DNA of 32,958 nt. Source: Fragilaria crotonensis. Taxonomy: Eukaryota > Bacillariophyta > Fragilariophyceae > Fragilariales > Fragilariaceae. Both the position numbers and the translations under genes were made by a program. The stretch spans positions 1 through 32,958 of the forward strand of contig JAKSYS010000690.1 of assembly GCA_022925895.1 (NCBI GenBank). Reading direction: 5' to 3'. Of the stretch, positions 1-9,915 are shown one piece after another; within the stretch, counting starts at the first letter, position 1, and each line of letters begins with the position of its first letter. Below the pieces are notes generated by a model that did no database searches, was not told the DNA's origin, and saw only the letters and a list, made by a program, of their open reading frames with translations.

Positions 1-927
1 TCGGCACTTCTCATTGTCACGTCGTCCCTTGTTGGGGGCGCATCTGCATTCGTCCCCCCGCACACCAACAAGTTGACCTCTGCCATTCGTGTCAATGTGG
101 TCGACGATAAGACTGAAGTTCGCGAATATTTCAATACAGAAGGCTTCAATCGTTGGAATAAGATTTACAGTGATAGTGATGAGGTCAATGGAGTTCAAAT
201 GGATATCCGAGATGGTCACTCTCAAACAATTCAAAAAATCTTGAACTGGGTCGAGGCAGATGGTGATATTAGCGGAAAGACTGTTTGTGATTGCGGTTGC
301 GGTGTCGGATCTCTTGCTATTCCTCTCGCTCAAATGGGTAAGTTGAAAATACTGCGCCTTCTTTGTATTCAAGACATTGATATGTTGTAGTTCATGACAA
401 TTTGTCGGCAACGCTCACTCATTTTTTTTCCTACATGACTTTATTGATGCGAATCATGGTTATCATGATCACGCTCATTTTCGACAGGTGCCAAGATTTC
501 AGCGTCAGATATTTCGGACAGCATGGCCAACGAAGCTGCTCGTCGTGCCAAGGCTGCGGGTGTGACGAATGCGGAATTCTACACTTCCGACTTGGAATCG
601 GTATCTGGAACGTACGACACCGTCACGTGCGTCGATGTGGCGATCCACTACCCGTCAGACAAAATGGCAGAAATGGTCGGCCATTTATGCAGTTTGGCGG
701 AGAATCGTGTCATGATTTCGTTTGCTCCCAAAACGTGGTATTATGACATTTTGAAGAAATTTGGTGAACTCTTTCCTGGTCCTTCTAAAACGACAAGGGC
801 GTACCTTCACGAAGAAACTGTCGTTCGTGAGGCATTGAGAAAAGCAGGCTTTGAGGTTGCGAGGGATGAAATGACTGCCACCAACTTTTACTTTTCACGA
901 CTTTTGGAAGCCAAACGTGTGCAGTAA
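1..927 (+). CDS. CHLM: Magnesium-protoporphyrin IX O-methyltransferase, plastid-targeted (5' partial, two exons)
   Basis: This enzyme transfers a methyl group from S-adenosylmethionine to Mg-protoporphyrin IX, the step after Mg-chelatase in chlorophyll synthesis, in the plastid. Coding exons are 1-337 and 488-927, giving 258 visible residues; the start codon lies left of the window. The first residues are a hydrophobic signal peptide ending ASA|FVP, the diatom bipartite plastid-targeting motif. The SAM-binding motif DCGCGVGS follows, then AKISASDIS after the intron. The stretches FNTEGFNRW, DIRDGHSQT, SFAPKTWYY and GELFPGPSKTTRAYLH are hallmarks of ChlM. The 150-bp intron (338-487) has a GTAAGT donor and a TTCGACAG acceptor, and splicing keeps the frame through Q-M-G-A-K. 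The stop is TAA. It converges on the ankyrin/BTB gene. I see nothing broken in the visible part. Confidence 0.95.
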
Positions 928-1243
928 AAAAGAAATAATGTTAGACAGTCCTGTCATTCAGCATGGAGTTCAATTATATGTGTAGTTGAATTGCCAACGG
1001 TCCCATCTGTACCGATCAGCAACCACCTGCTGACACGTCTTATAGAGGGTGCGTTTCCTGGTGGGTGTGAGGCCACGAGGTGTTGACCAAAGTAGCGATC
1101 ATATTCGTTTAGAGCTGAACAAAATGGTTGTTGCTACAATGTTCAAAATTCATTATTCATTACTCCCCATGTAATTCTAAAATATTCACATTCCGTAGGT
1201 CTTGCGCATCACCGCTGGTGCAGATAATGCCGAGGAATTTTTT
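928..1243. other. Intergenic spacer between convergent genes
   Basis: About 316 bp between the stop codons of CHLM (+) and the ankyrin/BTB gene (-). It should hold both 3' untranslated regions. I see no open frame, RNA gene or repeat in it. Confidence 0.6.
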
Positions 1244-2467
1244 TTAACTATGACTGCTGATTTCGTCAGCAGACCCAACAACCTCCTGCCCGAGTGCTTC
1301 CCCTCGCTTGCGCTTGTTGCTTCGAAAGGTTTCCATCCCAGACAAAAGGTCTTTCCACAATTCTGGAATTTGAATGGATAGACTCATCATTTCAGGCCTC
1401 ACCAACACTGTGGTTGCATTCTCGTAGATGAACTCGAAACATTTCTCTTGAAGCCTTGTTAAATGATGCAAGTGGGACAGTTCGAGCGCTTCTTGAATCG
1501 TGTCAATCGACAAGAATTCTACCAACCGATCCTCACAGTGCTCTTCCAGTGATTCCAACTGATACTCGGACGCCACCGATAAGATCGTATGCATGCAGGA
1601 GTAGTCATCCACTTGACCAGTGTACATGTATTTCAGAATCGATCGCATCGTGGATACTGAATTGGTGTTCCAAACGCGACTTTGTGAGTCTTTCCAAGGT
1701 CCTTGAAAGGCTGTCCTAAAGTACGGTGTGGCACGCACAAAACATCATCGGTGCGCATCCACGTCACCGTCTGGACACTGGAACGTAATGTCTGTAAACG
1801 TCGTGTCATAGAGCAATCGATGGTAGGTTGTTTGGATCGAGAGGTTCGCCAGCGAAATGCCATCATTCTCATGTTGTAATGACTGAAGGTCATGGGATGC
1901 CGCTTCTTGAAGAATAAGAGTCGCAACTTCATCCATCATATGACAACACTCGCGTTCGTGATTCGGAAGGGGAATCGTTTGAGAAAGAGTGCAACCTTGT
2001 CAGCAGTTTTGGGAGTTGCAATCAACCGAGGCATGCGTTCCAATCTTGCAGTACACCATACCGCTCGAGAGTGCCTTGGTGCACGCACCTGCTCGGAGCA
2101 ATGCTTTGACTATTCCCAAAGCTTGGTCCCCAAAGAAACAGTGATGATAGGCATTGCAAACAGCCACATGCAGGGGATGAATAGTACCACCCTGGCACCG
2201 TCGAAAGACACGACCGAGAGTTCGATGCAAATCCTTGGCCCGTTCCGTTTCGGCGGAGGATACAACTGCGACAGGAGGCAACCGAGGACTGCGATTTGGA
2301 TCAGCCCCATTTCGTTCCAAATACAATTCCACGACCGATTGTGAATTGGCGAGAATTGCATCGTGAAGATCACATGGTGACGTTCGAGCAGCTTTAGTTG
2401 CATTAGCATTCAGAATGGCGCCGTGATCCACATTCAGATTCACATGTGCCTCATTTCCATTTGCCAT
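1244..2467 (-). pseudogene. Ankyrin-repeat plus BTB/POZ protein with two in-frame TGA codons
   Basis: One continuous minus-strand frame of 407 codons runs from ATG at 2467 to the stop at 1244-1246. Residues about 32-60 (LHDAILANSQSVVELYLERNGADPN) and 92-130 (IHPLHVAVCNAY...VKALLRAGA) are ankyrin-like repeats. Residues about 215-320 form a BTB/POZ domain: FTDITFQCPDG, DAHR, then TPYFRTAF and LKYMYTGQ. Proteins of this build usually act as dimeric adaptors for cullin-3 ubiquitin ligases or in transcription; that role is inferred. The frame is interrupted by TGA at 2000-2002 (codon 156) and 1745-1747 (codon 241), with homologous-looking sequence continuing in the same frame after each. TGA ends other genes here, so reassignment is unlikely. 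I favour a decaying gene; sequencing error or readthrough are alternatives. The TTG upstream of 2467 is not needed as a start. Confidence 0.7.
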
Positions 2468-3851
2468 TCTAAATTGAAACAGTGACAATCAATGGCTCAA
2501 ACTTTGCTCGAAAATGTCCTCCTTACTGATTTGTTGGACTTCGAATTGAAGATTTGTGCTACGAAAGGAGAACTGATGATGAGGCAAGGGACTTTGTCGC
2601 CAATGTATCCACGATGAACGGCAGTGTGTCAGAGTCGTGTACAAGTCAAGTCTGTTTATGTTGTACTCTGGAGTCCGACTACTAGCTAGTGGTACAGAAA
2701 CATACACGTCTCAACGTCTCAACTCCTTGGTCTGAAAAGAAAAGTGAGTGAAGACATGCAAGCAGATGGTTTTCCAGGGCATAGGATACCGATCGATCGA
2801 TGGACTCAGACGATTATTACTGGAACATGTATGTAGCACAATAGTATCACAGTACCTTGACTCGTAGATACGGCGACTTTCGGAACGGACGATGCAACAA
2901 CTGATGCACAAATGTGCCACAAGAACCACTCAAAGTCACGTGCATACTTATGGCGAAGCAAGTTGGTAGGATCGAAACGACGGGATTCGTATTGTGGAGA
3001 GCCCTATATGAGCACAAGCTCACGCCAGCCTACTTATTAACGAGGCAGCCGGTACCACTGATCCACACATTATTAGAACGAAGTACTCCAGTACTCTGTT
3101 CTAATTTATCATATTAATTCGATATATTAGATGACACGGGGCACGAGCACAAGGGGACCGAACGATTGAACTGCAATCTGACGGATCTGCCATTAAAAGA
3201 GGAAGGCGTCTGCCAATCTACCGTACGAGTACTCAACCGGTAAAACTATATTCGAGTACGAGTACCGGAGTGCGATACCAAAACACTACGAGGAAGGACA
3301 GGCAAATGAAGTTTTGTCGTCTGGATATGGGTGAATGAAGAGCATGTACATAGCATCATGTGTCACTTGTCACTTGTAATACACGGAATAGCAAATGGAC
3401 CAACCAGGACTAAAAACCTAGCAATACCATCCCACAAGAGCCGCACAACCCGGTGGTATAGTTGAATCGCCATACCTGCTTGCTTTGATGGTGGTATCTC
3501 ATTATTGTATGGTGCCTTTGGCCTATCTGCTAGAGGGCGATGTAGCATTGGGCATACTCTTCTGTCAGTATCCTTTCAGTGCAGCTGTCGATTGGTTGGT
3601 AACAAAAGATCGGGTGAACCAGCACCAGCTTTATTTCATGAACCTTGGCTCTACGACCGCGATTGCCTTCCGATGGACCTGTCCAATTTATTACGGGTAG
3701 CATGGTATATTCCATCAACGACTGGCTGTCGCCAACCTATCATCGAACTTTCTGTGATATTCACACATGCAAGTATTACTAGTAGTATAAAAGGTAGCTA
3801 CATGCACACAAACTATATCCCCTGCATCGTCTATTAATAGTGTCCCTATGG
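2468..3851. other. Intergenic region, no gene supported
   Basis: About 1.4 kb. Short frames on both strands have no recognisable domains. It contains one copy of a 14-bp imperfect palindrome (3082-3095) found again at 15083-15096, and a TATAAAAG string at 3787 with no plus-strand gene after it. The promoter of the ankyrin/BTB gene should lie just right of 2467. Confidence 0.5.
3082..3095. repeat. Recurrent imperfect palindrome AGTACTCCAGTACT
   Basis: The same 14-mer, in reverse complement, occurs at 15083-15096. Its 10-bp core ACTCCAGTAC or GTACTGGAGT also occurs at 16211-16220, 16548-16557 and 23844-23853, all in non-coding DNA. The repeated half-site AGTACT suggests a binding site or a remnant of a dispersed repeat. 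Confidence 0.55.
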
Positions 3852-5562
3852 TTAACTAACAGTCGGTGATACACTAGGTTGAGGGGAGGGCATGGGGGAT
3901 TCCGTCGGCACCGTAGGATTGGATGGCGAAGGTGAAGGTCGCTGTGACGGGAACGGAGTCGAAGGCGTACTCGATGCCGTGACAGTAGGACTGAAGGACG
4001 GGGTGTCCGTCGGTGACAGCGTGGGGAATTCTGTTGGCGCCATGGATGGCGATTGTGTTGTTGGAGCTAATGAAGGAGACTCGGACGGCAGCGTGTCGTC
4101 GATCTGAGTGACTTCACCGATCTTCACAACATTGGGTAAGCTTGCGTCCACCACGTTGACGCTGAAAATATCACCGAATTCGACGTTCGACGGAGGGCGA
4201 TCGGGGGCATTTTTAAGGCAATAGCATTCCTTGCCATTGAAGATGTAGCCCAAATGTCTGTGATGAACGTTGACAAAAGGATGTAACCGAAAATCGTCGG
4301 CGAGGCTGCGACGAAAGGCGTCGTCAAAGAGTCTATCCTCGGACTTGCATCCCTTGCATTTTCCGGTAACCTTGAACCTGAAGCGGAAAGGGCGCATACG
4401 GCCAGACGTGTTCAAGTCCAACGACGACAGTAACCAATCGCCTAGATGATTCTTCAACTGTAATGTCTGTCCCAACAACCATACGGAAGAGCGAGTCGCA
4501 CACATTCTCAATAGAAGATGAGTAAGATTGAACGAACAAATCTTGGACAATCGTCAATTCCTCAGGTGTAATATTCTCAGGGTCTCCTTCCGCGTCGACT
4601 ACGATTTCCGAAGTAAACGTGTCTTGAAGACCGTCACATTCAACTTCTACGACTGGTGCAACACCAAGGGTTGCTGTGACACTTTGAGAAGGCCCTGTTC
4701 CGAAAGCGCTTGGATCTTCTTCCCATATGAGTTTTGAACTCGTCCAAACCTGGTGGGCGCGATGGGAGTTCCTTCTTGGCAATGCAATCGCAGTTGTACT
4801 TGCTTCGTTTCCACACCAACTTGGTTCCATCGGAGGGATTATCAATGGGTCTGCGATCCGACAAAGTGGCCCCGCCTGTTGACAGTGTATCCTTATAGTA
4901 CTGAAGGCGACGGAAGGCATCATCGAAAAGATTAGTCTCCTTTTTGCATCCACGACAGTAACCAACGGCATAGATCTTGAGAGAAAATCTTCTTGATCTC
5001 AGTGAAGTGCTGTCGACATTGCCGTAGAGAGCTCCAAGTCGTTCCAATTCTCGGTTTCCGCTTCCTGTATTTTCAAGTTCGGATGCGAAAATGGTAATTT
5101 TCGAAAGAGTATGGAACTCCTCATCGCAGAGACCATCCGCAACTTCATTGTAACTATTAAGGAAGGCATCTTCGAGAAGCTTAACTTCCTCTTCTGTAAG
5201 AAGCTCAGGCGTTCCCATGAATTCCCCCACCACGTCGGAGTCAAAATCGGATGGTTCGTACGTGCAAGTGTTGCCACCCAACACTGATGGTGTCCCTCTT
5301 GTCTTGAATGGATTGAAAATACCACTGTTGAAGATGGAAAGTCCCCGGTTCACATTTTGAAATTCATCCCCAAAGATGATTCTAAATCATCATCAATATC
5401 GTGATCAGCAAGTTCAAGATCAGCAAGCTCTGATTCCATGGAATCTGTCCCTGCTGATTCCACGGATGATGATGATGATGTGAACTGTAATGGCAATGCA
5501 TGCCCAAGTGAAACACATGATGCGCATGCAGATGCTGATAATAAGATACGAATTCCTTTCAT
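3852..5562 (-). pseudogene. Secreted two-repeat protein with SPT-rich tail, three frameshifts
   Basis: The gene reads leftward from ATG 5562, chosen because it is preceded by an ACAACAACA-type leader and starts a signal peptide (MKGIRILLSASACASC... to GHA-LP). Two homologous units of about 180 residues follow. Each has an acidic helix with LLTEEEVKLLEDAF or ITPEELTIVQDLF, then a Cys motif ending in LFDDAFRR (GYCRGCKKETN and GKCKGCKSEDR), then a C-x-C stretch and RPP. The C-terminus is a Ser/Pro/Thr array (SPT, APT, SPS units), typical of diatom extracellular proteins, ending at TAA 3852. Adjacent blocks lie in different frames and join near 5370 (GGGG run), 4725 (AAAA run) and 4453 (TT). Each join can be bridged by one base, and there is no room for introns. 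It is either a pseudogene or carries homopolymer assembly errors. The function is unknown; a cell-wall or adhesive role is only an inference. Confidence 0.72.
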
Positions 5563-6546
5563 TGTTGTTGTTGTTGGTTTGCTTTGGTGAATTTTACGTT
5601 CTTCACAACTCGTCGAAGCAGCAACAAAAAGTGATCGTGGCAAGGCAAGAGTAGTCTAATGATACGGGAAAAGTTCAATTGTGTAATATGACCCAAAGCG
5701 ATTGGAAACACCCCACCAATTAATAAACGAATCACGAGCACATGAAGAGACGCAAGTAACAATTACGATCAACCAGAAGGGCCGTCAATACCGGGAAACA
5801 CATACCAGTCCTTATAGAACATCTGATTCACGTAGAAGACAGTACCTAAGGCAGATGAGGATTTTCGGAATGTCCCGTCATGGTCGGCTTTGCTGGGATT
5901 ATGGGGTCACAGTCACTGTCGGATATGAATGTCGGTCATTTCGAAAACTCGACCACTTTCGTAGTCTTGAACTATGGCTTCGAACGGGCTGAAAAGACTC
6001 ACATGCACAGATTCGTCGCATCACCGAACATTGATTACGAGGAAAGATCTGTATATCGTATGAACAGGAAACATTTAACGAAACCCATCCATACAAATTT
6101 CCCGTACAACATGATATCTTCCAACCACGACGAGAAACCAAGACCCCACATAAGAACGACCAAATCGTCCCTATCCTTGTTTCGAATGCCTATTCGGTTA
6201 TATACATACACAGATACAAGGATGGTACGCACTATACTGGAGGTGCTGAGGTGCTCCAACTACAACAATCCCGATTCGATAACGATACCTTACTATGGAA
6301 CTACCGTTGCTAGATACTACGAGTCCCATTTAGTAGCGCGCAACCCGAAATGTCAATCGATACGGGGTCACGTCGTAATCGTGTATGTATTGAAGACAAC
6401 AAGAAATTGATGAATGCATGTAAATCAATATACGTACGGCTGTTTTCATATTCTGAAGACCCGACGTAGGCCTTGGTAGTGTATCAACGTAAATATTTTT
6501 AGCCTAAGTAAACGAAGAAAAATTAATGCGATAACATCAACGCTTC
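5563..6546. other. Intergenic region, no gene supported
   Basis: About 1 kb between the SPT-protein start and the first transposase remnants. It begins with the leader and promoter region of the SPT gene. A 176-codon plus-strand frame (5880-6410) has no recognisable domain and a composition like its antisense frames, so I do not call it a gene. Confidence 0.5.
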
Positions 6547-6873
6547 ACTCATGGGGGAATGAACGGGTCAATGAAGCTCAAATGTTTGCATCCCCGAGGC
6601 CTGCCTCATGGCATATTCTACTTTGATGCCTTGGGGATTGAGCAAAATGAGTGAGGCCTCGGGGATGAAGCTCCCAACTCCCAAAAATGTGATTATAACA
6701 AATGCCTTCATGCGGCTTCGTGATGACAAAAATCATCGACAGCAAGTGTGGAGAAAATGGTTGCCAGCCGAGACATGGGCTGAAATATTGACTTTATCAG
6801 GTCTTGTTGATGAAAGTGTGTAGAGTTGATGCTACCATGCTAAATGCAGCAATGATTCGAAGCAAACAATTCT
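6547..6873 (+). pseudogene. Frame-shifted N-terminal remnants of the downstream transposase
   Basis: Three short plus-strand stretches read as protein in successive frames before the long transposase frame. They are ATG 6571 to about 6650 (MKLKCLHPRG...), about 6620-6823 (...PTPKNVIITNAFMRL...WRKWLPAETWAEIL) and about 6810-6963 (...RSKQFFDGPAMDRFDGTNP). The last runs into the long frame at an AAAAA run (6938-6943), where one base would join FRVRFQ to KKFYYMLTDPFEQ. The first 20 or so codons of the long frame are therefore probably not native. I infer that these are parts of one longer transposase; the family of the N-terminal part is not recognised. Confidence 0.45.
6589..6667. repeat. Inverted repeat, 21-bp arms with two mismatches
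   Basis: Arms at 6589-6609 and 6647-6667 are reverse complements except for two adjacent bases, and enclose a 37-bp loop. The core CCCCGAGGCCT recurs as AGGCCTCGGGG. A 9-bp direct repeat ATGAAGCTC sits at 6571 and 6664. It lies at the left edge of the transposase remnants and may be linked to that element's end or to a later rearrangement. Confidence 0.7.
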
Positions 6874-9800
6874 TTGATGGGCCCGCAATGGACCGATTTG
6901 ATGGGACAAACCCTACTGGAATATTCCGTGTCAGATTCCAAAAAGTTTTACTACATGCTCACTGATCCATTTGAGCAGGCAGACTATCCCTGTCCTCTTG
7001 ACATCAAGTGGAAAGACAGTGTCATTTCGGTTGCCATGGAGGTGATGTCAGCAATCATAACAAGAAGTTCCGTTTCATCACTTTTCTCTGTGATGACGCT
7101 CAAGGATAAACTTCCGACGACTGCAGTCACTCAGGACAAGTCATCACAACCAAGCAAAGGAGACACTATACTGCATTTCTATGAGACTTCTGCTTCCACT
7201 AGAAGTGTCCTGGAATCAATCACAACGATGCGGCCTGCAGGGGCTTCGTCTCCGAATAGTACAAGTTCTTCCGATTGCCATCAGCAACAAGACAAAGAAG
7301 AGGAACGCCACGAAGGAATGCCATGCAATTTTGTACGAGACGATGCATCAGCATTTCACATCCAAGCCAGTACATTGTGTTTTTGGAATAGTCGAGATGC
7401 ATGGAATTTATTTGCGGGTGGAGGGAGCACATCTTTTGAGGAATTTTCAGCCGACATTGGCGGGGGTAATAATGTTCTAGACATTTTGGAGGGTCATGTT
7501 GTCGCTCTACAATCTGCAAGCAAAACTCTGAATGGCTGGCGAGATGTGGTGCAAGGGCGCGATGCTGAAAATGTTTGTTCTAAATCTGACATTTTTGTCT
7601 TGAAGAGCAGGGCAATCATTCTGTGCTTGGCATACCGCACTGCCATGCGGCACATGAATTCATGGACGTGGAAGCAGTGCTGCAGGGAAGCCTGCCGACA
7701 GCTCAATGAACTTGGTGTGGTGCAAGCTACGAAACCTAGAAGCGTTCAAGATTGGAATTTGGAGTTTCGTAAGTGCAGGACATTCCTTCACCCTGATCAT
7801 ATTGTGAGATGTGGGAAACGCCCTTTTCCACTTCTCTTCATGAAGTATCCCGATACAAAAGATCAAATAGCAGCATTCGGCTTAGGTAACCTGTCAATTC
7901 TGACAGTTGAATTAGTGCGAGTATTCTGCATTGAAGAGCTCTTCCCAAGTATATACCAGCAGTGGTGTAACGATCACGAAGGTCACCAAGCAGCATCATC
8001 GCTGACACAAGAACTTTTTCTGAAGGTACACGGAATTACAAATTTTGGAATTCCGACATGCTGGCGATGGATGCAACTAATTGGCTTCGCATATAGTATA
8101 CAACAAAAATCGTATTATGTTGACGGTCATGAACGTGATGACGTTGTTTTATCTCGCAAGCAATTTTGTCAGCAGTACCTCACTGAGCTTGAACCAAAAT
8201 GTTTACGATGGGTGCAATATGCTTTAAGTGAACTTGAAACGGCAAATCTCAATCCTGAGTTTGGCTACAAGTATATCAACGAAGATTGCAACAGCGTTTA
8301 CTATGAGTTTCATATTGACTACTGTTACAGTTGTCGTGGAAACGAGACGTTTGATGCCATGCATGGAAAAATTGCGTCGATGAGTGTACGTGCTCCTCCT
8401 AATTCAAGGCCGATTGAAATTTATGGTCAGGACGAATCAGTTTTCTCCCAATTTCTGTTTCCCTCAAAGAGTTGGGTTGGCCCGAATCAAGAGCGAGGAT
8501 TGTTTCCCAAATCGCTTGGTGAAGGACTCATGGTATCTGCGTTTGTGTCTCGCGACACTGGATTCGGAATGCCAATGACGGATGAAGACCTGACCATAGT
8601 CAATGCTTTGCGACGAGGAACACACTACATTGACCAAACTGCTGCACTCGAAGTCAACAAGCATACTCGGAAGCAGCCGTTGACGGAGTCTCCTTTTGTC
8701 CGGCACTTGCTGATCGGAGCCTCGAAAGGTGGCTATTGGAATAGCTACCATATGGCAATTCAACTTGAAGATGTTGTTGATTGCCTGAAAATTTTCCGAC
8801 CGCAATTTGACTTTGTTTTTATGTTCGATCACAGTCAAGGTCATGCTAGGAAAAAAGATGGGGCTCTTGATGCAGACAGTATGTCGCGGAGTTTTGGAGG
8901 CAAGCAACCAAAAATGCACTCATCTGTGATAACGAGTAACTGCCTTGGCCCATTTGATTCTATACTGCAGGTAGGCGATCAACAGAGCATGGTCTTTGAA
9001 GCCGATGACCAGGGTCCATGGTGGTTGGCTACAGCAGAACAAGCGAGACGGAAGTATGACAATCACGACAACCGTGGGCGCCCCCCCAAAAATGTACCAC
9101 GAACACGGAATGAGTTGGCATTTGCATTGCTCGAGGAATCAGGCATCACGGTAGAGTCCAATCGCCCATTGAATGAGCTGAAGGAACTTGTTGCTATCCA
9201 TGGCATCAGTCTGATGCACGAGAAAGTCTATGTCAACGAAGGTTGGCTTGGCAAAGCAAAAGGACTACTCCAAGTCTTATGGGAGCGAGGGTGGATTGAT
9301 CCGTCCAACTGCAAAGAACATGTGGACAAACAAGGAAACAAATTGATCAACACATCATTTTATACGCTTGGCGGACGGAAAGATATCTTGACTGGTCATA
9401 TTATTGAATCGTCTTCGCTTAAAGGGTTGATGGGCAACTGTTATGACTTCAAGACGGAAGAAACAGCTCTGCAATTTTTGGGCTCCCAACTTGGTTTGCG
9501 TGTGATGTTAACGCCAAAGTTTCATTGCGAATTCGCAGGTGAAGGGATTGAGTACACATGGGCACAGGCAAAGGCACTAATGAGGAGAACACCAATGCGA
9601 GAGAAAAAGGGTCGAGCCAACTTCATCAATCTTGTGACAAGGTGTCTTTGCCCAACAACAGTCTTGACAAAAGAAAGGGCCGCAAGAGCACGAGCCTACA
9701 TATGCACATATTATTACCTTGAACGAGAGACAAACAACATTGATGAGATTGCTGAAAATGTGCCTGGAATTGCCGCAGCTGCAAAACAGCAGCTCCTTTA

Positions 9801-9915
9801 TAAGAAGATTGAACAACTCATGAAACGATTTAAAACACATCGCTGTGCTTTGGACTTCGACATTCGCTTTGTCCTTGCAACATTGAAGGAAGGGAATGAA
9901 GATAATGCTGCCTAA
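6874..9915 (+). CDS. DDE-superfamily transposase, long intact frame
   Basis: An uninterrupted 1013-codon frame. It matches in layout the DDE transposases common in basidiomycete fungi and scattered in protists, which lie near the Tc1/mariner-IS630 type. Residues about 423-445 carry the signature YYVDGHERDDVV. The proposed catalytic residues are D520 in GQDES, D652 in FMFDHSQGH and E893 in GIEYTWAQAK. Between the last two lie an AT-hook-like RGRPPKN, a helical part (RTRNELAFALLEESG) and the family-typical block GWLGKAKGLLQVLWERGW. The start is uncertain: 6874 is TTG, ATG is at 6877, and the native protein probably began further upstream in another frame. It stops with TAA. No terminal inverted repeats were found by eye. 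An intact core this long suggests recent activity, or domestication. Exact family assignment needs a search. Confidence 0.8.
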   Translation: MMGPQWTDLMGQTLLEYSVSDSKKFYYMLTDPFEQADYPCPLDIKWKDSVISVAMEVMSAIITRSSVSSLFSVMTLKDKLPTTAVTQDKSSQPSKGDTILHFYETSASTRSVLESITTMRPAGASSPNSTSSSDCHQQQDKEEERHEGMPCNFVRDDASAFHIQASTLCFWNSRDAWNLFAGGGSTSFEEFSADIGGGNNVLDILEGHVVALQSASKTLNGWRDVVQGRDAENVCSKSDIFVLKSRAIILCLAYRTAMRHMNSWTWKQCCREACRQLNELGVVQATKPRSVQDWNLEFRKCRTFLHPDHIVRCGKRPFPLLFMKYPDTKDQIAAFGLGNLSILTVELVRVFCIEELFPSIYQQWCNDHEGHQAASSLTQELFLKVHGITNFGIPTCWRWMQLIGFAYSIQQKSYYVDGHERDDVVLSRKQFCQQYLTELEPKCLRWVQYALSELETANLNPEFGYKYINEDCNSVYYEFHIDYCYSCRGNETFDAMHGKIASMSVRAPPNSRPIEIYGQDESVFSQFLFPSKSWVGPNQERGLFPKSLGEGLMVSAFVSRDTGFGMPMTDEDLTIVNALRRGTHYIDQTAALEVNKHTRKQPLTESPFVRHLLIGASKGGYWNSYHMAIQLEDVVDCLKIFRPQFDFVFMFDHSQGHARKKDGALDADSMSRSFGGKQPKMHSSVITSNCLGPFDSILQVGDQQSMVFEADDQGPWWLATAEQARRKYDNHDNRGRPPKNVPRTRNELAFALLEESGITVESNRPLNELKELVAIHGISLMHEKVYVNEGWLGKAKGLLQVLWERGWIDPSNCKEHVDKQGNKLINTSFYTLGGRKDILTGHIIESSSLKGLMGNCYDFKTEETALQFLGSQLGLRVMLTPKFHCEFAGEGIEYTWAQAKALMRRTPMREKKGRANFINLVTRCLCPTTVLTKERAARARAYICTYYYLERETNNIDEIAENVPGIAAAAKQQLLYKKIEQLMKRFKTHRCALDFDIRFVLATLKEGNEDNAA

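Noticed and set aside
402-746. Plus-strand frame overlapping CHLM intron and exon 2
   Set aside because: A shadow frame; the CHLM frame explains the region fully.
1744-2002. Selenocysteine or TGA reassignment as explanation of the two TGAs
   Set aside because: TGA ends other genes in the window and BTB/ankyrin proteins are not known selenoproteins; nonsense mutation is simpler. Kept only as an alternative.
3787-3794. TATAAAAG as a core promoter
   Set aside because: No plus-strand gene follows; the neighbouring SPT gene runs the other way and ends here.
4440-5380. Introns as explanation of the frame changes in the SPT protein
   Set aside because: Homology is continuous across each junction, leaving no room for even the shortest intron.
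5880-6410. A 176-codon plus-strand open frame
   Set aside because: No recognisable domain, no signal or membrane segment, comparable antisense frames, and no neighbour that would explain it.
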